Source: Enterococcus florum
GTDB taxonomy: Bacteria > Bacillota > Bacilli > Lactobacillales > Enterococcaceae
DNA length: 64,000 bases
Assembly (NCBI RefSeq): GCF_004309355.1
Contig: NZ_BJCC01000034.1
Location: forward strand, 92,541-156,540
Direction of reading: 5' to 3'
Part shown: in pieces, positions 58,247 to 64,000 of the stretch
Numbering within the stretch: the stretch's first letter is position 1
How the letters are laid out: each line of letters starts with the position of its first letter
Translations under genes and position numbers: made by a program
The notes under the pieces: generated by a model
The model's database searches: none
Told to the model about the DNA's origin: nothing
The model's input: the letters and a program-made list of their open reading frames with translations, nothing else

Positions 58247-59161
58247 TTATGCTTGTCCTTCTTCGTTTAAAAATGCTTCGATATTCTGAATCACCTTTTG
58301 TGCCAAGCGAACCTTTGCCATCGAGGTCAAGCCGGCACTATGCTTTCCTGCGAAAACATTATTCAAACCAATCACTTCTTCACCGATTCCAGCCGCTGTG
58401 TCGCAAAAGGCAAAGGTGTTTGGCAGCTGCAGCCACTGTTTCAACGCTTGGATCTCATGAGAAGGAGCGATCGACAGATTCATCAAAATCTTTCCTTCCC
58501 CCATGCGTTCAAATTGTTCTTGCTTCAATAAAACTACATTTTTATTCAGCGCTGTGATGACGATGTCAACGTGGGTCACTAAATCGTTCAACAGATAATA
58601 ATCCATGGACAAACGATCTTCCAATTCCGACTTTCGCGTACGGCTGTAATAAGAAACATCCGCCCCAAAAAAATGCAACGCTTCTGCTACTAATGAGCCG
58701 ACTGTTCCCATTCCGATCAGGCCAACTTTGACACCGGTCAGCTCCATTGGTTCATCCTTCCACATGACCTCGCCTCGTCCTTGCAGCAAGCGCACCAGCT
58801 CACTGATCACGTATTCCCGTACCCCTTCGTCACCATAATCCCGAATTCCCGTCACCACGATCCCTTTTTTTTGGGCAACTCGAATATCCACATTGGCACT
58901 TTCGGGCGAATACAGGCTGCAGCACATGCCAATATAACGAATTGTCGGACACGCGTCCAAGACCTCCTGATCAATCGCGCTGGTGAAGCTCAACATCACG
59001 CAATCAGCATCCCCGATCCGTTCAATGATCGCTTCATTGTTTTTAGGAATATCGCTGTAAAAGGTACTTTCTTCTGCATACCCCTTTAAGCGCTCATTCC
59101 ACTCTGGCAGCAGCTTCGTTGGTTCGATCGCCACCATTTTTTTAAACTTTATTTTTTCCAC
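58247..59161 (-). CDS. D-isomer-specific 2-hydroxyacid dehydrogenase-like protein
   Basis: The ~304-residue protein has the NAD-binding VGLIGMGTVGSLVAEAL (~155) and the C-terminal catalytic His in AGKHSAGLT (~280). The catalytic Arg usually found in NxARGxxVD is missing: this region reads NLSIAPSHEIQAL. It is therefore either a non-canonical or a non-catalytic member. The start is uncertain: GTG 59161 fits the GGAGAGG site and lies downstream of a promoter whose -10 overlaps the longer frame's ATG at 59194; ATG 59137 is another choice. First gene of a pair with the ornithine cyclodeaminase homologue. Confidence 0.78.
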   Translation of the reverse strand: MEKIKFKKMVAIEPTKLLPEWNERLKGYAEESTFYSDIPKNNEAIIERIGDADCVMLSFTSAIDQEVLDACPTIRYIGMCCSLYSPESANVDIRVAQKKGIVVTGIRDYGDEGVREYVISELVRLLQGRGEVMWKDEPMELTGVKVGLIGMGTVGSLVAEALHFFGADVSYYSRTRKSELEDRLSMDYYLLNDLVTHVDIVITALNKNVVLLKQEQFERMGEGKILMNLSIAPSHEIQALKQWLQLPNTFAFCDTAAGIGEEVIGLNNVFAGKHSAGLTSMAKVRLAQKVIQNIEAFLNEEGQA

Positions 59162-59166
59162 AAAAA

Positions 59167-59238
59167 AACCTGCCTCTCCGGATTCACAAGTCAATCATAA
59201 CGTTTTCATGAGCGACTCGTCAATTGGAGAGACAGGTT
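59167..59238 (-). promoter_or_regulatory. Promoter nested in the loop of a terminator
   Basis: On the minus strand AACCTGTCTCTCC (complement of 59226-59238) pairs with GGAGAGGCAGGTT (complement of 59167-59179), one mismatch, followed by TTTTT: a terminator for the upstream GT8 operon with a 46-base loop. Inside the loop are -35 TTGACG (59218-59223) and -10 TATGAT (59194-59199) with an 18-bp spacer, firing toward the 2-hydroxyacid dehydrogenase gene. Transcripts from this promoter lack the first arm, so they escape termination. Confidence 0.55.
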
Positions 59239-59252
59239 ATTTTCGATTTAAG

Positions 59253-60275
59253 TTATTTTTTGCGGTCTCTGATTTTTTTCGTAAAGTAGCCGATCGCTAC
59301 AACGGAAAGAACTTTTACCAATAAAGATTTGTGGTGACTATCTTTTTTTGAATAGTCGTCTTTCTTCTTATCTGCTTTCTTGAAGCGGTAGTCGATTTGG
59401 TCCATAGGGTTGCTCCATTTTTTGCCGATTTCTTTTCTCATTGTATAATCTTCCTTTCTCGGTGGCATACTGTCTAGTCGTCGATGTTCCAAATTGTTGC
59501 GGTTGGCGTAATTAAAGGATTCTCCATCCATGATCTGTTGTTCAAAATAATACTGCTCCTGTTTGGTAGGATAAAGCTTATCGTAGTAAGAACGTTCAGT
59601 GATCAATTTCCTGTTTTGATCAAACACCAGTACGTTCCACTGACTGACGAAACGCTGCTTTGCATCCAAAATAAATTCGGAATGAAAGTTCGGTGTCAGC
59701 CGTTTTCGATTTTCTTGTCCAGACTGATAAGCTTCTGTTTTCAAAAATTTATTGTGAAAACGAGCTCGTTCGGCAATTAGCTTCCTTCCGCCGAGCCCGC
59801 CTTGTTTTTTAGCTGTTCGAACATAGGCAGCCAGTGCTGCCTCATCCGTTTGCCCATGGCCAAAGTTCCTTCGAATATACTGAATATTGTTCCGGTCAAT
59901 GTACATTCGCAGTTGGTGGACGCGTGGATCATCTAATACTTTTCCCTTAAAAGCCGTCTGAACCGTGTGGGCCCATAGTGCTAGGAACTCAGCATGGGGC
60001 GGCATTTGCGGATCAAAGCGATAAGCCCCTGTTAGCTGCAAGGTTCCATTCTCCAGGGCAGCCCCTAGCTGATTTAGCACCAGCTCGATCTTTTCTCGGG
60101 AAGAATATCGACAAGCCTTATACATCTTAGTGTAGATCGAAGAGCCTATCAGCTGTTCCTGCTCGTACAATTGGATTGTTCGCCGCAGGGCCAGCTGCGA
60201 AGAGCCATGCCCTCGCTTCTTCTTCAATTCATCGAAAAAAACTTCCGCTGCTGCGTCGTCCCACATTCTGCTCAT
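59253..60275 (-). CDS. Hypothetical protein, DUF3114-like
   Basis: The 340-residue basic, probably cytoplasmic protein has a helical N-terminal half, a middle beta-rich region (FHSEFILDAKQRFVSQWNVLV) and a Lys-rich C-terminus with a short hydrophobic stretch (LLVKVLSVVAIGYFTKK). It resembles DUF3114 proteins of streptococci and enterococci, from memory only. AAAGGAG precedes ATG 60275. It is the last gene of the GT8 operon and is followed by a terminator. No function is known. Confidence 0.6.
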   Translation of the reverse strand: MSRMWDDAAAEVFFDELKKKRGHGSSQLALRRTIQLYEQEQLIGSSIYTKMYKACRYSSREKIELVLNQLGAALENGTLQLTGAYRFDPQMPPHAEFLALWAHTVQTAFKGKVLDDPRVHQLRMYIDRNNIQYIRRNFGHGQTDEAALAAYVRTAKKQGGLGGRKLIAERARFHNKFLKTEAYQSGQENRKRLTPNFHSEFILDAKQRFVSQWNVLVFDQNRKLITERSYYDKLYPTKQEQYYFEQQIMDGESFNYANRNNLEHRRLDSMPPRKEDYTMRKEIGKKWSNPMDQIDYRFKKADKKKDDYSKKDSHHKSLLVKVLSVVAIGYFTKKIRDRKK

Positions 60276-60292
60276 TGTCAAACTCCTTTGAT

Positions 60293-60643
60293 CTAACTGA
60301 AGAAATAATGCGCCAGCTTAATGTTGCTGTCCAAGGTTCCTTTTTCACATTTTAACTGGAAGCTGTTCATTTGGGTATCAAAATCCATCGTTAATTGCTC
60401 GCCCAAACTTGGTTTCTCGTGTTTGGAAATGTAAACATTGAATTCTGGATTTTGGATTCTCGTATCATACCCCTCTACTGGCGTAAAGATCGGCACGATT
60501 TGAAAAGCACTGCCCTTGGCACAAAACCATTCATGTGCTGCAAACCCGTTGGAAGGGTCATTTAATGCGATGAGAAAGGCCTTATCGTCGCCAACTTTTC
60601 TATTTAGCACTTCTGCAGCAGAATCCGTTACATAAATCTCCAT
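60293..60643 (-). CDS. HesB/IscA-like iron-sulfur cluster biosynthesis family protein
   Basis: The 116-residue protein begins MEIYVTDSAAEVL, the start pattern of HesB-like proteins, and has the same beta-rich layout. The three cluster-binding cysteines of IscA are not in place; only CAKG and KCEKG cysteines are seen. In lactic acid bacteria such divergent members are annotated as Fe-S biosynthesis family proteins, with unproven role. AAGGAG precedes ATG 60643. It lies between a GT8 gene and a hypothetical gene in one operon. Confidence 0.65.
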   Translation of the reverse strand: MEIYVTDSAAEVLNRKVGDDKAFLIALNDPSNGFAAHEWFCAKGSAFQIVPIFTPVEGYDTRIQNPEFNVYISKHEKPSLGEQLTMDFDTQMNSFQLKCEKGTLDSNIKLAHYFFS

Positions 60644-60700
60644 TTTACTCGCTCCTTCTTTTATCTCAAGTTGATCTTTCTCAACAAGGATCGTCAAAGT

Positions 60701-61594
60701 TCAACCCGACTTTTGTGAAGAAAGGTAAGTCGTAGTATTTTTCTTCTCACATTGGAAGTTCTCTGAAAAAGCAGTCATATCCGAATACCTTTGATAGTAC
60801 TTTTTCAATGGGGAGATAAATTCTTCACTCCAAGGTTTGATATGTCCAGAATAGTGAATGATTTGCGGATTGCGGCGCGTTTCAAAATATTGTTGTTCAC
60901 CTTCTGCCTTCGGATGCTCCACTTCCCGTTTCATGATATAGCTTTGGGCATTCCATTTTGGATGCAGCTGCAGCCATTGATCATGCAAGATCGCATTCAA
61001 CGCATCTTGGTCGTGGAATCTTAGTTTTTCTGGATTGTCTTGAATAAATTGCAGAACTCGATTGGTAATGTTCTCCTCCAGCCACTTTTCCATATTGATT
61101 AGCATAAAGCCTGAATTGAAATAAAGATTCGACTTGGTTTCGATCCCCATCTTTTCCAAGCGATGGTGGAATCCGGCATCCTCAACTGCTGCCAAGGTAT
61201 ACCCTGTTAAATCGACATTCCATAGATCCGAAATATCCGTCAACGCAATCATGTCACAATCAAGATAAAGAATTCTCTCCAGTCCTTTGTTGCGGAACAA
61301 TTCTGGAATCGCGATTCGATAATACGCAGTTTGCGGAATGCGGTCGCTCTCCACCACATCTTCAAAATATTTTTTATCGATCGTCAAAAAATACAAGGAA
61401 GCATTGCTGTATGCTTTGATCGTTTCTCTCATAAGTCGTTTGCTGGCAATGCTGATCTCATCATCGATCACATAAAAGTCAAACGTTACTTTAGGGTTCT
61501 TCGCATTTTCCAGTACAGAAACAAAAAGTGCTGAAACATGCGGAGAAAAAGCATCGTTGCTGCTTGAAACAACAGTTATCTTTTCTTTATTCAT
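60701..61594 (-). CDS. GT8-family glycosyltransferase
   Basis: The 297-residue GT8 enzyme has VVSSSNDAFSPHVSALFVSVLEN at the start, the metal-binding DxD in YLDCDMIAL (~105), NSGFMLINMEKW (~155) and the HYSGHIKPW (~240) block of the LgtC/galactosyltransferase group. It transfers a hexose from UDP-sugar to a cell-surface glycan, glycolipid or glycoprotein. Its start overlaps the stop of the next GT8 gene, so the two are coupled and may add successive sugars. Confidence 0.9.
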   Translation of the reverse strand: MNKEKITVVSSSNDAFSPHVSALFVSVLENAKNPKVTFDFYVIDDEISIASKRLMRETIKAYSNASLYFLTIDKKYFEDVVESDRIPQTAYYRIAIPELFRNKGLERILYLDCDMIALTDISDLWNVDLTGYTLAAVEDAGFHHRLEKMGIETKSNLYFNSGFMLINMEKWLEENITNRVLQFIQDNPEKLRFHDQDALNAILHDQWLQLHPKWNAQSYIMKREVEHPKAEGEQQYFETRRNPQIIHYSGHIKPWSEEFISPLKKYYQRYSDMTAFSENFQCEKKNTTTYLSSQKSG

Positions 61595-62445
61595 CGTACA
61601 TCCACCACTTTCTCAAAAATACTTTCATTTAATAAATCCATGTACAAGTCTTGGTAAGGATGTCCTACAAGAGTGTTCCAAGGTTTGTCATGTCCAGTAA
61701 AGTGCACCACCGCAGGCAATGCCCGCCCCTCTTTGTAAAGCTGATCATATGCCTCATTTGGTGCAGGATGCTTAGCCGAAATCAGCGAAGACTGCATGTT
61801 CCATCTCGGATGGAACGGTGCCCAGTTTTCGTAAAGGACCGCATTTAACGCATCTTGGTCATGATAAATGATTTTGTCCCCGTTGGTTTTCAAATACTCA
61901 ATAGTCCTTTCAGTGATGTGCTGCTGATTCCAGCTTGCTACATCGATTACCATGACGCCAGAATTAAAATAATAGTCTGTTGAGTCCACTCCGAGACGTT
62001 TTAATGCTTTGGTTTGACCAGGATCGATCACAGCACCAATCGTCTTGCCCTGCAAACTCTGATGGTACAATTTAGTGATGTCGTCCAATATCAGTGTATC
62101 AGCATCAATGTAAAGTATCTTTTCGTAATTTTTCTTCGCCAACAGTTTTGGCATTGAAATTCTAAAGTATGCAGTGGTCGTTATATGATCACTGACTAAA
62201 AAATCCTCATAGACGGATTTGTCTACTTGGACGAATTGGATAACCGCGGAATCCGAATAATGCGCCGCGGTTTGCATCAGCTTTTCTTTACTAGAATCGG
62301 AAAGTGCGTCATCGATCACATAAAAACGGATCGGTGTGTCCTTTGAAGTTTTTTCAAGTAAAGAACGAATCATTACACTCAAGAAAGGAGCGTAATTTTC
62401 GTCAGCAGCTGTGACGATGGGAAGTTCTTTGATCTTAGAGAACAT
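61591..62445 (-). CDS. GT8-family glycosyltransferase (first of pair)
   Basis: The ~284-residue GT8 enzyme has IVTAADENYAPFLSVMIRSLLEK, DxD in YIDADTLIL (~100), NSGVMVIDVASW (~150) and HFTGHDKPW (~240). It is paralogous to the following gene. The start is uncertain between ATG 62445 and ATG 62454, both near an AGGAG site. It is the first gene of a four-gene operon running to 59253. The acceptor is unknown; serine-rich or lipid-linked glycans are typical. Confidence 0.9.
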   Translation of the reverse strand: MFSKIKELPIVTAADENYAPFLSVMIRSLLEKTSKDTPIRFYVIDDALSDSSKEKLMQTAAHYSDSAVIQFVQVDKSVYEDFLVSDHITTTAYFRISMPKLLAKKNYEKILYIDADTLILDDITKLYHQSLQGKTIGAVIDPGQTKALKRLGVDSTDYYFNSGVMVIDVASWNQQHITERTIEYLKTNGDKIIYHDQDALNAVLYENWAPFHPRWNMQSSLISAKHPAPNEAYDQLYKEGRALPAVVHFTGHDKPWNTLVGHPYQDLYMDLLNESIFEKVVDVR

Positions 62446-62457
62446 AATGTTCATCAC

Positions 62458-62886
62458 TCCTATTTCGAATTTTGTTCGTATTTTCCAGATACGTTACAAA
62501 TCAAACATTAGACCCTCTCCAAATATTTAGCAAAAGAACTGCTTTGACACCCTTATCATTTTTGCAGAATTCCTTTAAAAAAGCCCTAAATTCGATGTTT
62601 TTCCTATTTCTTAACTTTTTCTAAAGTTTTTATAGATTCCATTGTTTTTATTTTGTAGTTGTAATCACATGAGCATTTAAGTATCTATCTTTTCATAAAT
62701 AAGTTATTCTTAAATTGGTTTTGCTAAAAAAAACAGCTTATTTTTCAACAAAACACACCCTTTTTTAGCCATTTATTGGTCAAAAATCGTAAAACTTTAT
62801 TTATCGTATGTATCGCATTACAGCAGATAGAGGCTCTTAAAGAAATGGAACCCATTGGAACAAAATACGAAAAAGGAAGGATTATT
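62458..62886. other. AT-rich spacer without genes
   Basis: This 430-bp divergent spacer between the GT8 operon and the phosphatase gene is AT-rich, with poly-T and poly-A runs and no supported ORF. Promoters for both sides must lie here, but no unambiguous -35/-10 pair was found. No known riboswitch or RNA gene was recognised. Confidence 0.5.
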
Positions 62887-63702
62887 ATGAAATTAGTAGC
62901 AGTAGATCTTGATGGAACTCTTTTAGATCCGGAAGGACAAGTTTCCAAAGAAAATGCCCACGCATTACAGGAGTTTGACTCTCAAGGAGGAATCGTCGTC
63001 TTAGCAACTGGCCGTTCGATCCTGTCCGCCAAAAAAGTCTTTGCTCAGCTGCAATTAAGCGGCTACACGTTGGCTTCAAACGGTGCTTACGTGGCAAGAG
63101 TAGAAAAAGGCGAGGTCAAAGAGATCTTAAAAAGCTATGTGATTTCAAAGGATACGGTCCAAACCTCACTTCGCTTGGCAATGAATGCTGCAGTCACTGT
63201 GGTAGCCAGCAGGGAAACACAAGACGATCGAATCTTTTTTGAAAAAGAATCCTCCAGTGTCGACAGCCCTTACTACGCTCAGTTTAATTTGAAAGACTCC
63301 TCCGCCGAAGAGTTGATGCGCCAAATCGAGAGTGGAGAGATCAGCTACTTCAAATTGGCCTTCACTGACAGCGACACCAGCAAGCTGGTCAAATTAAGGG
63401 CTCAGTTAGAAAAACACAAGATCAACAGTTCCTACTCGGATAAATATTGGCTGGAGGTCATGTCAGATGGGGTGAATAAAGGTGCTGCTTTAAGCTTCTT
63501 GACCCATTACTTGTCTGTTGATCTAGACGACGTGTTGGCTTTTGGGGATCAGGAAAATGATTTAGAAATGCTGAAAACCAGCGGATTTGCCGTTGCGATG
63601 GAGAACGCTGCGCCCGCTGTGCGAAAAACAGCCAATAAAATCACCAAATCAAATGAAGAGTCCGGAGTCGCTTACGTGTTAAATGAGTACATTAGCGAAT
63701 AA
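62887..63702 (+). CDS. Cof-type HAD-superfamily phosphatase
   Basis: The 271-residue HAD IIB phosphatase has the catalytic DLDGTLLD at residues 6-13, the Thr of motif II in VLATGRS (~45), the Lys region MSDGVNKGAAL (~200) and motif IV AFGDQENDLEML (~220). It hydrolyses sugar phosphates or flavin mononucleotide-type substrates. GGAAGGA precedes ATG 62887. The longer upstream frame has no ribosome-binding site. Confidence 0.9.
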   Translation: MKLVAVDLDGTLLDPEGQVSKENAHALQEFDSQGGIVVLATGRSILSAKKVFAQLQLSGYTLASNGAYVARVEKGEVKEILKSYVISKDTVQTSLRLAMNAAVTVVASRETQDDRIFFEKESSSVDSPYYAQFNLKDSSAEELMRQIESGEISYFKLAFTDSDTSKLVKLRAQLEKHKINSSYSDKYWLEVMSDGVNKGAALSFLTHYLSVDLDDVLAFGDQENDLEMLKTSGFAVAMENAAPAVRKTANKITKSNEESGVAYVLNEYISE

Positions 63703-63736
63703 ACCAATCGAAAAACGGCTAAAGACGTGCTATGCT

Positions 63737-63780
63737 ACCCCTATCTAGGACAAGGAAATAATTAAATCCTAGATAGGGGT
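63737..63780 (+). repeat. Hairpin at the left end of an IS3-type element
   Basis: ACCCCTATCTAGGA (63737-63750) and TCCTAGATAGGGGT (63767-63780) form a perfect 14-bp inverted repeat seven bases before the transposase gene. It may include the terminal inverted repeat and also block outside transcription into the element. The other end is beyond the window. Confidence 0.55.
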
Positions 63781-63787
63781 ATTTGTT

Positions 63788-64000
63788 ATGGGAAAAAGAA
63801 GGATGAAGCTCAGTGCAGAAGAGCGCATAAAGATTGTTGAGAGTTATCTTAGACAGGAAATCAGTTTAACTAGTGCAGCTAAAGAAGCCCAAGTTAACGT
63901 GAACACAGTCAGAAGATGGTGTGCTTTATATGAAAATGAAGGGCCCACTGGTCTGATTGCCACGAATAAGAATAAAAAGTATTCGAAAGAATTGAAGCTG
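63788..64000 (+). mobile_element. IS3-family transposase OrfA-like gene, cut by window edge
   Basis: The open frame from ATG 63788 runs to the end of the window (71 codons). The product starts GKRRMKLSAEERIKIVESYL and has a helix-turn-helix ISLTSAAKEAQVNVNTVRRWCALYENEGPTGLI, as in the OrfA/helix-turn-helix part of IS150/IS3-type transposases. Only the N-terminus is present, so completeness and activity cannot be judged. It lies 85 bp after the phosphatase stop. Confidence 0.8.

Overview
The window comes from a low-GC Gram-positive bacterium, most likely an Enterococcus or close relative. The evidence is an Lsa-type ABC-F protein close to the enterococcal family, a giant wall-anchored adhesin of SpaA/CnaB repeats, many PTS/6-phospho-beta-glucosidase genes, AGGAGG ribosome-binding sites and T-rich hairpin terminators. 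No rRNA, tRNA, CRISPR array or prophage was seen. The left edge cuts a GH13 amylase gene. The right edge cuts an IS3-type transposase gene.

Region 1 (1-3.1 kb): a partial maltogenic amylase/neopullulanase, then the ABC-F gene lsa. The lsa leader carries a mutually exclusive terminator/antiterminator pair and a three-codon upstream ORF, which is the pattern of antibiotic-inducible attenuation. Region 2 (3.1-9.4 kb): a beta-glucoside utilisation locus with a ROK kinase, two GH1 6-phospho-beta-glucosidases, an orphan PTS EIIC and a GntR regulator whose GTATATAC operators recur at three promoters. Region 3 (9.4-15.1 kb): an unusual catabolic operon (TIM-barrel isomerase, AroQ-like dehydratase, VOC protein, PanE-like reductase, MaoC hydratase, class I CoA-transferase) with a divergent LysR gene. 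Its substrate is not obvious.

Region 4 (15.2-18.4 kb): a CMD/cupin/flavodoxin operon, a broken LysR gene, a MerR gene and a histidine phosphatase gene. Region 5 (18.5-27.2 kb): one 8.8-kb gene for a 2921-residue surface adhesin with 16 SpaA-like repeats, including a duplicated four-repeat block, and a non-canonical YPRTN sorting motif. Region 6 (27.5-34.3 kb): two PadR/HAAS membrane-protein modules around a FAD oxidoreductase, a DUF421/DUF3290 pair and a cyclophilin with an extra N-terminal domain.

Region 7 (34.4-42.4 kb) is the metabolic centrepiece. It holds a glycyl radical enzyme of unassigned substrate with its radical-SAM activase, divergent from a trimeric NAD-linked [FeFe] hydrogenase (hydC-hydB-hydA). 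The 530-bp spacer between them contains Rex-like, Fur-like and other palindromic sites. The genes suggest anaerobic disposal of electrons as hydrogen, but the hydrogenase maturases are not in the window.

Region 8 (42.4-64 kb): an ECF S component, a CocE-type hydrolase with an MFS carrier and AraC regulator, galM-galK, an alanine/sodium symporter, RarD, a Crp-family regulator, proC, a MerR-controlled short-chain dehydrogenase, an Endo III-like glycosylase, an ornithine-cyclodeaminase/2-hydroxyacid dehydrogenase pair, a GT8 glycosyltransferase operon, a Cof-type phosphatase and the IS3 end.
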